A DNA stretch of 64,000 nt from Lepraria neglecta (Eukaryota; Ascomycota; Lecanoromycetes; Lecanorales; Stereocaulaceae), in NCBI GenBank assembly GCA_033220425.1, contig CM065653.1, positions 2,852,001-2,916,000 of the forward strand, in the 5' to 3' direction. Both the position numbers and the translations under genes were made by a program. Below the pieces are notes generated by a model. It was not told where the DNA came from. It saw nothing but the letters and a program-made list of their open reading frames with translations, and ran no database searches. Positions 21,382 through 32,677 of this stretch are shown piece by piece; the stretch's first letter is position 1; each line of letters opens with the position of its first letter.

Positions 21382-22005
21382 GATTCCAAAGCCATCCTAG
21401 GACAGAACACTGTCCTCCCTTTACCATCATCATACTTGCTGTTGTTGTTCAGCACCAAGTTGTGCTTACTATTGTTGCATGCATTTGCCTTTATCTGCTT
21501 CCACAGCATAGATGGCTTCTTCAATAGGTTCTTTTATATTAGACAAGCGTGCATCTTTAATTCACAAACCAGGTGGACTCAAGGAATGGTGATACTTGAT
21601 GGTTTATTAGAGTCAGGGATGGCGGACTTGTAGATAGACATTACCAAGAAGCTTTGTAGATGATAGAGGCCATAATGCTACTATGAGCTGTTCAAATTGA
21701 CTACCACAATTGCAAGATGTTGATCGGTACGTAGTATGCCTCAGGTATCTTACTTTTAGCGAAGGCGAAGTTTCAGCTTTACGCCCCAAATTTCCTTGGC
21801 GCCCGCGACGGCCGACCATCCCTCATATTTGTCCTCCCTTCTTTATGCACGCCATCAGCAACAAATCGACAAAGTGACAGCCAGGTTCGAGGCTAGGATT
21901 GAGAGCAGCATGTAATGGATTGATTTTGGAGGAAGATTCTCAGCGCAGGCTCCATCGAGAGAGGCCTTTGTCTAATATTGCGCGAGTCAGGAGGATTCCG
22001 CCAGC
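21382..22005. other. Intergenic
   Basis: Contains the ERG13 3' region and the promoter of the membrane protein gene at 22006. No gene was seen. Confidence 0.5.
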
Positions 22006-24344
22006 ATGGCTGAAGAAAGATCAACATCCAGATCCTCAGCACAACGACCTCGACCTCGTGGATCCGTCCGGTCCTCGAATCCCAACATATTCAGCGATGA
22101 CTACGCATTGGACCCGTTAGAGTTGACAGATGGCCAGCAAACAAATTTGCCGGATCGTGATGGAAGTCATGGTGGTCATGATGTCGCTCCGCTCTCTCAA
22201 GTTCTGGACACACCGCGAAGATCGCTATCATTCCAACAAACACCTGAAGGATCATTTCGAAGGAGCAGAGGGTCTCAGCGAAGCGAAGGGCAGAGTTCAA
22301 CATCTTCACGTTTTGATGATCATGGCTCGCAAACCTCACGTCCACCCCGCAGTGTAGCATCTGTTTCAGACCTTGGCAACTCTTTGTCCACACCACACCC
22401 TTCCATTCGAAGCATATCTACGTTTGGTTTCCCACGTGCACAAAGTCCATATCAAGGCGCGACAGGACCGAGTCATCCATATGGGATGTACCCGCAAGAT
22501 ATCGGAGTCGCGCGGACTCCAAGTGTAGCAACAACATCGACACTACGGCAGCCAGAAAGGTCATATTCTGGACCCAATGGACCTACACAACCATACGAAA
22601 TGTACCCCCAAAATACTGTCCCCGAGGATGACCAGGACGCTGTTGCCGGCATGCCGCTTCCAATCGGCGCTGGCTTTCCAGGATTGCAAGGGCAGAATTA
22701 TCAAAGGCGGCTTGGGCCCGACGGAGAAGACGTCGACGACCTTATAGGGCCAGATGGCTATGCAGAGCAGCTGCCACCGTACTCCCGCTACGCCAATGGC
22801 GTGCCTCCGAAATACAGCTCAGGAATTGGGAGTTTTAGAAGATCGACAACGGCGTCGGTTCTCATGGAAGATTCGCAAGAGACGCTGAATAATTCGGAGA
22901 GCCCTGTAAGAATGAGAGGCGAGGCAGGTGCTGTCAACCCCTTCGGAGACAGTGCAACCGAGCTGGACTCGGCCACTACCGCTGCTGCAGTATTTCCAAA
23001 GGACGAGGGGGGAAATTTCAAGGAACGTGTTCGAGAAAAGAGCAAGAGAAGAGTATGCTACGGGGTCTTGCCTTGTTGGCTCCTCGGTTTGATCATCACG
23101 GTCATTATCTTTGCGGTCTTCCTTGGGGGTATCATTGGTGGGGTGTTTGCCCACAGGCGCGGCGAAGAGAAAGGCCGACAAGAAGCCTCGTCAACCGTTA
23201 CAGTCCCGGCGACGGCAGCAGCAGCGTAAGTATTGGACCCATTTGGTGTGTTGCGACTTCTACTAAACCACAGGACAGTGCACCTACTACAACCATCAAT
23301 ACGTCAAACGCGCCTGATGTAGAGCCGCTGACATCGACGCCCTCAAATCTTCCTCCTCTTCCCACTGGCTCATATGCCATCACGCTAGACAACCCTGGGA
23401 CTGTCTCCAATTCTTGTCTGACCAATACTACTCAAGCCAGCGCTTGGGACTGCGCAACTGGGGCCAATCTGAGCATCACTGTCACTATGACGAACGACAT
23501 ACCGCAAGTCCAACTCTCATATCCGATTCCCCCGAACACGCCCATACGTTACGGGTCCCAACCCCCACAATTCAATGGCCAGGCTCCCATGATGCTCATG
23601 GAAAGCCGAGCGAATTCCAACAAAGGTCCAGCCTGGATCTTTTTGCAATATTTCAACAAGACTGTGATTCTCCCGCAGGAGGACCTCCCTAGCCCTTATC
23701 CGCTGCCTATGCCTAAACGCTCGCTCTTGGAGCGTTGGTTCTTCAATGACGATGGCCTTGGCGAGCCGACAAACCTACACGAGCGCGACCAATACTCTCA
23801 GTGGACTAACGATCATTTCGCTACCCCACCTGACAAGCCTTGGTATTGCTTTTGGAATGGGACGACGCTCGAAGGTTTGATTTTCGTCACTCAAAACGCG
23901 GATCTGGACGAAAATGATCCAACGGCTTACCCGAGCGCAGCAGCAACAAGTGCGGTCTACCCGTCTTCCTTGCAAGATCCAGACCAACCGTCTGCGTCAC
24001 AATACAAACGCCAAGCTCCGCCGACTCCATCCCCATACCCAAAGATGGTCAAAATCATAGAGCGACGAATTGAGCACAATGCAGTCCATCCATACTGCCA
24101 ACAAATGCAGATCCTGAACACTGGCCAGCCTGCCCCGCTGCCGGACCCAGTAAATGGAGGACCGATTATTGTGTATCTCACTGAAACGGAGCCAACTCTG
24201 CACGATCAAGTCCAGCAAGTTGCAGCTGGAGCTGGTTTTCCTCCTTCGATGCCCACTTCCACGCCTTATGGTCAGAGCAAGAGACGGGCAAATAGCAAAA
24301 GGAGCACTCCCATCTGTCAATGCCAATGGATGAGTGGAGCTTAA
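22006..24344 (+). CDS. Single-pass membrane protein with disordered cytosolic N-terminus (DUF7820-like)
   Basis: Exons 22006-23225 and 23279-24344 give 761 residues. The intron (GTAAGT...GGACAG, TACTAAAC branch point) uses the second of two nearby AGs; only this keeps frame into APTTTINTSNAP. Residues 1-345 are Ser/Pro/Gln-rich and disordered. A basic patch (REKSKRRVCYG) precedes one strong transmembrane segment near residues 355-385 (LPCWLLGLIITVIIFAVFLG). The C-terminal ectodomain starts Thr/Pro-rich, has a folded domain with NSCLTNTTQASAWDC and PWYCFWNGTTLEGLIF, and a dibasic KRSLLERW. It ends HPYCQQMQ and CQCQWMSGA. This matches an uncharacterised ascomycete family I associate with DUF7820; the label is from memory. 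Type III orientation (N-in) is inferred from the basic flank. Confidence 0.82.
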
Positions 24345-25200
24345 TGGACTTCAACGTTGTAGGCGTCGGCCCTCAATCTTTCTTCAAGGGTTTCCCATGT
24401 CACGACTAGGGTTGAGTTACGGTGGCAAAAGACTTGGGGCGTTGGTAAAAGGAAAGGGCAACGGGTTTTCTACGCGTGGGGAATGACTAGCAAGGTGTTC
24501 TGTCTCTGGCGTTGTCTGGCACTTTATGTTGGCTGTTCTTCTACTTTCTATGTGATATTTAAGCACACTAGTTTTCCAAGTTTGAAGGGAGCAATAGAAT
24601 AATCTTCGAGATACTTGCTACATGCATTTGATGACTTAATGAACTTCAAATGAGAAGAGCTCAACTTATTTGCAGCAGAAAGGTCCGAGTTATCAATGAA
24701 ACGTAACTTCCACTCTTACAATTTTCCGACTCGTGCTTTTCAGCCCTATGCGCGTCTCCCATCTCTTGGTAGCTCAGCTAAATAACCCAACGTCACGGGC
24801 CTCCTCCATTCTAATGACCCATAACGAAACTGCTGACTCGATCATTTGCTACCTGCTAATGCCTCATCAAGGCCTACGTATGTTGTTCACATAGCTGTCG
24901 AGATGCTCCATCTAACACCTCCGGCGGCAATCTCCACGCTCTAGACCGCTTGACGAGCTTGTGCACTGCCAACTTCCCCACTGTGCCTACCGAGCCTACC
25001 CGCGCCTTCTTCACTCTTCTCTACTGTACTTTCCGGACTGCAGAGTCTGATAACACACAGTCATTTCACCGGACAGCTTCTAAGGTGCAGCAGACTCTGT
25101 AGCCTGGGCCATATCAGACACCTGAAGTGCCCTTTCTCTCATTGTTATCTCCAACATTCGACAAGCACTGGGTATCTGGACCGAACAAGAACCTCTAGAC
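24345..25200. other. Intergenic
   Basis: About 0.85 kb with no supportable gene. The part before 25200 is pyrimidine-rich and should be the leader/promoter of the next gene. Confidence 0.5.
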
Positions 25201-27234
25201 ATGCCTTGCTTCAAAGGGCTGGCGGTCAGCATCCACACTCCTGAAGGCCCTTTGCTGGAGTACTCCATACAGAAACAATCCAGATTCTCACGCATAAGCT
25301 CCTACATACCGGTGCCTCCCGCCAAAATACCACAGAATCCTCTCTCGAACAAGCCTGAACAGTCAACATTTGCTATATCCATCACACTGCTTACACCTGG
25401 TCTCAACGTTCCTTACTCCCAACCAAAGCCTACGCCTGAGAATCCATATCCGAGACCTCGAACAGTCAGCGGTCTACCAAGCATCACAGGTGACCGGGGA
25501 AGATATGCCAGTGCTATCGGTCCGTACATACCTTTGACTACCTCGCAGAATGAGACGATTGCCGCGTACATATACTTCGATGGTAGGGCGAAGGAAGAGG
25601 TAGCTACGCTTTTAAGACGAGGAGAAGAGACGTGGGTCAACTCGCGATGGGTTGGTGTACCTGAATCAGAAGGCGGAGGTCTCGCAGAACGGGAATTCCT
25701 GTTTCGAGAGGTAGGACTGGAGCGATGGCTCAATGGGCTGGATCTAGAGGGCAAAGATGCAGCCGCGAAGATTGAGCGTCGGAGACTGAAGATGGAGAAG
25801 AAAAGACGACGGAGGAAGCATACTGCCCCTCAAGATAGCGATGATGAGGCGGAGTCCTCGATCCTAGGGGCCAGAGACCGCACAGAGAAAGGCGTCCTCC
25901 GGTACGGTGGAGACTCCCAGTCGCCATTGGAGCAAACGACCGATTCGGATGAGATGTTTTTATCGGATTCAGACTCGGACGACGATCCAATACCTGAGTC
26001 GACTGGACAGATCAAGATTGCACTTTTCAGGGTACTTGCTTCAGGCGAGATCAAGAGAGGAGAATATTCGCCCCAATTCGATGCACATGACGATGATGAT
26101 GAGATGGGCAGGAATGCTGACAATGGCACTAACGGGGAGAGCACAGAAGAAGTCGATCATACTACTAGTTTTGCCCAGCCGAAGTCCTTGGATCCCAAAT
26201 CAATCAGCACGCAGACAGTCACTGGTATAGACCCTCCTGATAAACCATTCGCGGTATTTACGTTCTTATACCGAGGAGAAAGTAAGTATCTTTCCGTGTA
26301 TGATCTATTGCAATTCTAACATGGAACAGAGCAACTTCAGAAGATGGGTATCCTCGCATCATCACCGAAAGCCCAAGGAAAAGCTACAGCATCGACTGGA
26401 AAGCGAAGGTCCATGCAAGCGGATTTTGCCAACCTCAAGCCACTGAAACCCAACGGCCTTGCGGGATTCTCGAAATTCCGAGATCCAACTGAGGCCGACA
26501 CGAATGGGAGTTCTAGCAGTAAGGCAGGGAAGAAGAGGCAGAATGATGCTGATAGCGATGATGAAGACGTCGAAATTAAGAACGAGGTTCTCATCAAGCT
26601 TGAGGGTGATGACATGCCGGATACCAATGGCGTTCTGTCAGCCGAGGACGCCAAACGCCAGGGCGAGTTGGCTCAAGGCGTTCAGAAGATCAAGGTGAGC
26701 ATTGGCAAAAGCTTGAAATGCTAGTGTATACTAATGGTAATCTAGCTTAAACGACAGCATTCTGCGGATCCCGTCGATTCACCATCGCCTGCACCAGCCC
26801 GTCGAAAGTCTCCTCCGTCTAATACTCCAACCGCAGGATCTACACCCCCCTACGTCTCCGGTGATAGATTATCCTCGCCTCCACCACTTCTTCCGAGTAC
26901 AGCATACGACGGAGGAGCTGCCAAAGCACCTGAAGACTTCATGGTAGGCAGTCCGCTGAAGAAGGCGAGGGCGAGCCTGCCAGGCGTAGACGAGGAATCT
27001 CTGCGAGCTAAGTTTGGACTGGGGGTATCAGGGGCACGAGGGGATGTGCTGGGAGCGATTGAACAAGATAAAGCAGCGGGTGGCAGCAATGTGGGACCCG
27101 GGGCTCAGGATGCACCGGGATCAGGAAATCGCTTTGGGTCCCTCTCACAAGATAAAATAATCTTTGGCGGTCAACTTGGAGCACAAGCGGCCGACAAAGC
27201 CGTGAAGACAGAAGAAATGGAAGAGGAACTATGA
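25201..27234 (+). CDS. DUF7918-like nuclear protein
   Basis: Three exons: 25201-26281, 26330-26694 and 26746-27234; 644 residues. The N-terminal region begins MPCFKGLAVSIHTPEGPLLE, has IAAYIYFDGRAKEEVATLLR, GQIKIALFRVLASGEIKRGE and ends the fold with PFAVFTFLYRGEKQLQKMGI. That order (short N-terminal strand set, 'colour' of a small beta domain, then a YRxxxxLQxxGI ending) is what I associate with the fungal DUF7918 family. Between are a basic run (RRRLKMEKKRRRRKH) and acidic Asp/Ser runs. The C-terminal third is disordered with two short conserved-looking segments (EDFMVGSPLKKARASLPGVD and LSQDKIIFGGQLGAQ). Lys residue K361 is split by intron 1. The basic runs suggest nuclear location. Molecular function is unknown. 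Confidence 0.78.
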
Positions 27235-27854
27235 AGTTACTGGAGTGTACAGAAAACGACTTATTCGGGCTCTCAACATACTTAGGCTACAGAGTGATAG
27301 TGAAGCGGAGTACAGCTCAGGATAGATATCTGCAATAGCCACGGCTACAGATATCAGGGAGCTCAGTGTTCCGTTGGATTGAGTGGAATCATAGACATGA
27401 CGCACAGAGCGGTGTTAAATGTTTTGTAAAGTAGCGTACTAGATAGCGGGCATCCAAGTTGCCGTGTATCGCAATGCAAAAATGCCATGAACGCTTCTCA
27501 TAGAGCTGCTATCACTATAAATAGCCTCATGCACATTGATACCAGTGGCGAAACCGTATATGCAAGCAACCAATGCTTCCGCCATCAGCGCCAATCTGCA
27601 GTTCTCTGCACGCGATCCTTCCCGGTCCAGATGAACGCGCTAGCAGTAGTGCGAAACTCCAACTTGCATATGTTTTCGCCAAGACCCCCAAAATCTTTTC
27701 CCCAATCTCTTTTCCCACTCTTCCACCACCTCCAATCCTATCCACCAGTAGTCCCCACAAAGCGCATTGTTCATCCGCATCGTAACTACCATACTTCAAT
27801 CCTGCCAAGCTCGAGATCTGCACTATATTAAGTTTGCAGCGCTATCAATTCATC
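27235..27854. other. Intergenic: promoter and leader of the GPI-type protein gene
   Basis: No gene was supported. A TATAAATA box lies at 27516; the stretch from 27680 to 27800 is C/T-rich on the plus strand, consistent with a leader. Confidence 0.45.
27516..27524 (+). promoter_or_regulatory. TATA-like box upstream of the GPI-type surface protein
   Basis: TATAAATAG lies 339 bases before the ATG at 27855 and would imply a leader of about 300 bases. Assigned only by sequence match. Confidence 0.3.
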
Positions 27855-28582
27855 ATGCTGTCGATCACGATACTGTTTACTTCCCTGCTGGCCGGCTTTG
27901 CCGTTGCCCAGAACGACACCCAAGGCCTCGATCCTAACTCTGTTGATCTGACTACGAGAAGTATTTGGTCTTCCTTCTCTCAAAGAGCGATGCTGACTTG
28001 TGTGCAACAGATCAATGGTGCCAGGGAGAACAGCACAACTGCCCGACTCTCTGCGGTGGACTAGGGTTCACAACCATGAACACGTGCAACGGCGTAAGTC
28101 TCAACTCCCAGTGCCTTCTCCTCAAAAGGCACCTTCCATGATCCTAATCCTAATACCACCCACCTATTTCCAATGCTTAACCTTCTGTCCCCTCCCTCCT
28201 ACACTCACACTAATCGTATCTCAATTCACAGCAAGATCTCTCCTCCAACTGTACCTGCTCCAACGGCACTGGCCCCGCAAGCATAGCCCAATATCTCGAC
28301 ACTCTCCCCAACTCCATCTGCTACCAGATCTACACCAACTGCGTCAAAGCGAATCCCAACTCCAGCCAAAAGTGCACAAAGTGCGGACAACTCCAAGCCA
28401 GCGACGTCCCGGCATCAACTAGCTCCACTTCCTCCACCTCCTCCACCACAATGTCTGCGACTGCCGCCGCGAGCGGGGTACCGACTGGTAAGGGAGCGTC
28501 GCCCAATACTGCTGGGAAGATCGAGAATGGGATTGGTGGTGTAGCTGCTGGTGTCATTGCTGCGGCTGCGCTTGTGCTGTAA
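27855..28582 (+). CDS. Secreted cysteine-rich GPI-anchor candidate (DUF7707-like)
   Basis: Exons 27855-27960, 28011-28093 and 28232-28582 give 179 residues. It opens with a signal peptide (MLSITILFTSLLAGFAVAQ), then LDPNSVDLTTRNQWCQGEQH, NCPTLCGG, NCTCSNGTGPASIAQYLDTL, CYQIYTNCVKANPN and KCTKCGQL. This cysteine pattern matches the ascomycete family I know as DUF7707. A Ser/Thr-rich spacer follows, then a small-residue omega-like site (KGASPNTAGKIENG) and a hydrophobic tail (GGVAAGVIAAAALVL), the hallmark of a GPI signal. The product should sit in the plasma membrane or cell wall. Function is unknown. Introns are GT-AG with in-phase joins. Confidence 0.85.
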
Positions 28583-29833
28583 ATAGAGGGAAGAGATAGA
28601 GGGGTGGGAAGGGGGTTCTGATTCTTTTACAGAACTTCTAGGGTGTGGACGCAGCATGGTGTTGGTGCTGTCATTATATATCATACGCAAGAGCGAGCGT
28701 TCGTGGTTTGTGCGTTTACTACGGGTGGAGTAGTGTGTACCAGCGGATCCAGCATTTTTAAGCGAGCGTCATAGAGAAATGCTACTATGGCTCAAGTCGG
28801 TTTCTTGTCAAGTGGCTCGAGGCTTATAAAAGAGCATAGTCAGATTGATGGGATTGCAGAGGTATAGCTCTTAACTTCTTGTACTTAATTACAACAGTCC
28901 ATTTCCAAGGATACCCATACGAGCAATTCCGATCCGTTATTCATTGTCCTCCACCGATATTGTTGCCTCCAGTGTCTTTCGATTGCCTGCAACTCCAAAT
29001 CCAGCCACGGCTTACGAACATTGCTAACTCTACTAGCGAAGTTCTATCTCCCTTTCCTCACGTTTTGTTTGTACGATATTCTGTCGCTCTCTCAGAGGTA
29101 TCATATCCTACCCATCTCCTTCCGTCCCCTTGTCCGCGAACACATAGGCATCTGGCCAAGGTCATAGCGGACATTCACCACTTCCAGCCAGCCCTCGGTA
29201 CCACAACCCATATCTCAAGTCTTTAATAAAGTCATCACGCAACTTTTCCCGATATTTCTTGCCTTGAGTCCCGGGCGCGAGTTACAAAAGGACCAACTAC
29301 CCATCTTTCATCTTTCATCTTTCATCTTTCAACAAAATTTCGCGCTAAGCGGCGAATTTAACAATCCTTGCTGTTTGCTGAGGACGTCCCCTCCCAACCC
29401 GAAGGCCAACTCCTCACCACCTCAGTTCATCCAATTTCAAACCCGAAACCGAAATGGAAAAGCATATGGAAGTCGCTTCGTCCTTGATTTGAAGTAGTAT
29501 GCTGAAAATCAAGTTCCGTGAAACGACCGAATAAATTTTAAACGGTGTTTGGATCTTCAGGCGCTCATCTGGTGGGTAGGAGTCAGCGTCTAAAAGGAAG
29601 ATGTATTTTGAATGGAAGGGTACTATATGCGAGTAGCTAAATATATCCTGTCTTGAATAGACGTGTGGAGGGATGGATGGTCTGTCGAGTTGGTAGAAGG
29701 AATTTTTTAACAAACATATTTAAAAAGAAAAGGCAGTCAATGTTCTATTTTATGAAAACGAGGGTAAGAGCTACCATATAGATTTCGAAGTATGTTCATC
29801 ATCTGTACAGTCTGCTATGAAAGATTTGGGGTA
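28583..29833. other. Intergenic between convergent genes
   Basis: About 1.25 kb flanked by two 3' ends. It holds a 115-codon frame at 28879-29226 without an ATG at its start and a short CATCTTTCATCTTTCATC direct repeat near 29310. Nothing gene-like is supported. Confidence 0.5.
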
Positions 29834-32296
29834 TTATTCTCCTTCGGAATCCGCAAACATGTCCTCTGCCTTAGGTCTGCGCCGGCGTGCAATAGCGGCT
29901 GGTGTTTCCTTTGCAGTCTCCTGTGAAGGCGGTGCCTTGCCCAGTTTCGCTGCAATGGATGCTGCTAATGCTTCGCGCCGCGACATCCCTGGTTTGGGAG
30001 GCTGCTCCTCTGCTTGTACATCACCAGGCTGCTCTTCTTTCTCCACAGTCATTGCACCATCGTCATCAGAATCAGCCATAGGTTCGCCATCAACGTCCTC
30101 ATCGTCGGCCATAGGTTCGCCATCAAGATCATCCTCAGCCATTGGCTCCCCATCCACATCGTCCGCATCCGTTCTATCCTCCGCTGCTCTTCGCGCCTCC
30201 TCCGCCTCCCTCTCGGCAGCCCTCTCATCGACAGTCTTCCACCTACTCTTCACTTTCTCCTTCTCCACTTTGTCCCTTTCCATCGCCGCAGCCGCAGCTT
30301 CTTCCGCCTTAGTGAGCGGTGGATTCGCGAAAATCGTGCTGAAATGTTCCTGGCTTGGTTGTGGGAAGACACACCACCCTTCCCATAAGCCTAGTACACT
30401 TTGCACGCTCCTTTTCCACTTCTCAGCCCTTAGCCTGCCCCAGGCCATTATCTTGTCAAGCTGGCCGAGATGCTCGAAAGTCTTGTGGCGCTTCAAAGCA
30501 GCTTCGAAAAGCTGTCGGTAGCGCCAGGCGTGCCGGACGCCAGAGGTGGCGCAAGAGGAAAGGATGTCAGAGATCAGATACAGTCCTATCAGTTTGGCGG
30601 GAGATGTGTCTCCCTTTTCTTTGTCATTCGCTGTGGCTCTGGGCGTCCCTTCAGCACCCGAGTCCTCATCCTTGTTTTCCATAGAAGGTTTTCGATCTGA
30701 GTTGGCGCTGGTGAAAGCAAAAGGCTTTTGCACATTGGAAGTAATCATGTGAACGACTTCTTCGGCGCCTTCGCCTGCGTGTTGGATTGCGAATGCAGTC
30801 ACGCGGGCTACATCCCCTCTTCGAAGCTTGGCATTTGTGGTTGGAAGTCTGGCGAGGAGGTGTGTCAATTTGGCTTTTTGAAGGGGATTAAGGTAAGCTT
30901 CGCCATCTCCCTCAAGGCTCAGTCCGTCTGGAGGGGGAGCACCTCCATGATGGTGGGCGTATCGTCGACGACCCTCATCACCGGAATCTTCTTCTTCGGA
31001 AGAGTCGTAGTCGGAATCTGAGACAAATTCTTCAAGACGAGTTGTATATTCGTATGGCAAGCCTCTTTCCGGCATGGCCCACTCTGCTCCACCCTCAAAG
31101 ACGCGCTGTGATGAGGTCGAGAAGTTGCGCCCTTTCCTTCTTGATGCTCCTGTAAGAATGTCCCATAGCCGCCATCGGTAGTATACCCCGCCAACGCTGC
31201 GAGAATCCCATAGCCACGCCCACTTTTCGTCGGTTTGTATGTCTTTCCGGCTCATTAGTAGAGCCTCGAATTCGGGGCCATGTGTTAGGAGTGCCTCGAG
31301 GGTCTTGTGTATGAGCTTAAGCTGCTTCAAGTCTGCTGGCGGGGTGACGTTGACCTGAACTTGAGGGGCGCCTCTATACTGGGCTGAGTTGTATGACGAT
31401 GGTGGAGCAAAGCCGCCGCGATGTCCACCCGGAGGTGCTCGACCTAGGTTGGGAGGTGGTACTGGACTTGCACCAAATGGTAGAGAAGATGAGAGCCCCA
31501 GAGCTGGCGTATCCAAGCCCACTGCAGCTGAAGATAGATGCCGCGAAAGTGATAGATAGAACCCACGTCCCATGTATTTATTCTGCAGCGCGCTCACTGC
31601 TGTATCGATATCCAGTGCCGGGGTGTCTTTGGCGAGAGTAACGACTGCTGAGAGAGAACGACGCTCCATTGTGCCGGGACCAGATGGGGGCAGAATTCGT
31701 ACACCATCCACAGGCAGGGTGGCGGGTAGGAATGCTTTGATGGTTCCAGGAGACGTTCCAGGAGGCAGGGATGATAATCTTATAATAGGCTTCGGCACAG
31801 CCCTTTCTTGCGTCCTCGTACGGCTACCTGTGTCCTCATCATCCGAATGCTGCAAAGCAGTTTTTGGATCCGCAGGACCCTCCCTTGCATCTTCAAATGC
31901 AAATAGCCCTTCCCTTTGTATGGGTGGAGGTCCATCATAAGCTCTTTTGCGAGACAACGAAAGCGGCGGCCCTAGACTTCCTGGGCCACTGTTTCCATGG
32001 CCCCCTCCAAATCCTCCTCTTCCAGTAGGTGCTGCAGATGGTCCGGAGAAATGTCTTTTTGGCGGTCCCGCAATTCCCCCTCGATCTCCAAAGCCCCCGC
32101 CTCTGGAAGATACAGCACCATCCTCGTCATCGAAGGACTTTATGAAATCCTCGTAGACAGCTGCTGTCTCTTCCTGTTCGCGTTGGCGTTTTGCTTCAGC
32201 TTCAGCTTTTTGGCGTTCGAAGAGGGATTTTTTGGTCGGCGCGGTGAGCTTGTTGCTGATGTCGGGGAACTCTTTTATCTTGGAGTCTTGCGCCAT
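29834..32296 (-). CDS. U2 snRNP-associated SR140/U2SURP-like protein
   Basis: An uninterrupted minus-strand frame. I place the start at the ATG at 32296 (MAQDSKIKEFPDISNKLTAP, 820 residues); an in-frame ATG 45 bases upstream would give 835. Domain order: N-terminal coiled segment (KKSLFERQKAEAEAKRQREQ), RGG-type low complexity, an RRM-like region (PIIRLSSLPPGTSPGTIKAF... YMGRGFYLSLSRHL, about 170-260), a SURP module (LIHKTLEALLTHGPEFEALL ... WAWLWD, about 320-370), and a CID domain (LNPLQKAKLTHLLARLPTTN to KWKRSVQSVLGLWEGW, about 480-660). This RRM-SURP-CID order is that of SR140/U2SURP, a U2 snRNP partner in the nucleus. The tail has three acidic repeats of the type DVDGEPMAD. Confidence 0.85.
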   Translation of the reverse strand: MAQDSKIKEFPDISNKLTAPTKKSLFERQKAEAEAKRQREQEETAAVYEDFIKSFDDEDGAVSSRGGGFGDRGGIAGPPKRHFSGPSAAPTGRGGFGGGHGNSGPGSLGPPLSLSRKRAYDGPPPIQREGLFAFEDAREGPADPKTALQHSDDEDTGSRTRTQERAVPKPIIRLSSLPPGTSPGTIKAFLPATLPVDGVRILPPSGPGTMERRSLSAVVTLAKDTPALDIDTAVSALQNKYMGRGFYLSLSRHLSSAAVGLDTPALGLSSSLPFGASPVPPPNLGRAPPGGHRGGFAPPSSYNSAQYRGAPQVQVNVTPPADLKQLKLIHKTLEALLTHGPEFEALLMSRKDIQTDEKWAWLWDSRSVGGVYYRWRLWDILTGASRRKGRNFSTSSQRVFEGGAEWAMPERGLPYEYTTRLEEFVSDSDYDSSEEEDSGDEGRRRYAHHHGGAPPPDGLSLEGDGEAYLNPLQKAKLTHLLARLPTTNAKLRRGDVARVTAFAIQHAGEGAEEVVHMITSNVQKPFAFTSANSDRKPSMENKDEDSGAEGTPRATANDKEKGDTSPAKLIGLYLISDILSSCATSGVRHAWRYRQLFEAALKRHKTFEHLGQLDKIMAWGRLRAEKWKRSVQSVLGLWEGWCVFPQPSQEHFSTIFANPPLTKAEEAAAAAMERDKVEKEKVKSRWKTVDERAAEREAEEARRAAEDRTDADDVDGEPMAEDDLDGEPMADDEDVDGEPMADSDDDGAMTVEKEEQPGDVQAEEQPPKPGMSRREALAASIAAKLGKAPPSQETAKETPAAIARRRRPKAEDMFADSEGE

Positions 32297-32677
32297 TGTG
32301 GGCGCAATCAGCGAAGAGGATGAAGCTCGCGATTGCACCAAGACTGGCGGAGGAGATGTCTGATTACTTGAGATGTGCAGAGCTGAGGATGGGAATATCG
32401 GCGTCCAGGTCCACGCTAAACTGTCCTAGCGTTGTAGCTTCAACCCCTCCAAAAGACCAAAAGACTTCAGTGCCTTCAATATCACACATTTGATGTTGAT
32501 CAAGTCCGAGCATCATAGTGTTCAAGGGTTTAGCCAAATCCTTCGGCTTTTCTACAACCGAGGCAACCCAGCGGCCAAGCCACCAAAACTTAATCTTCCT
32601 TCTGGTTTCTACTTCCCACGCCCCGTTGTTACTATTCTAGAACCCATGAGTACTCCTTTGGATTGTATTTGAGCATT
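32297..32677. promoter_or_regulatory. Divergent promoter between the SR140-like and CCCH genes
   Basis: A 381-base gap between two outward-facing start codons, presumed to contain both promoters. No specific motif was recognised. Confidence 0.45.

Noticed and set aside
28879-29226. 115-codon frame downstream of the GPI-type gene
   Set aside because: It does not start with ATG, has no domain and lies between two 3' ends.
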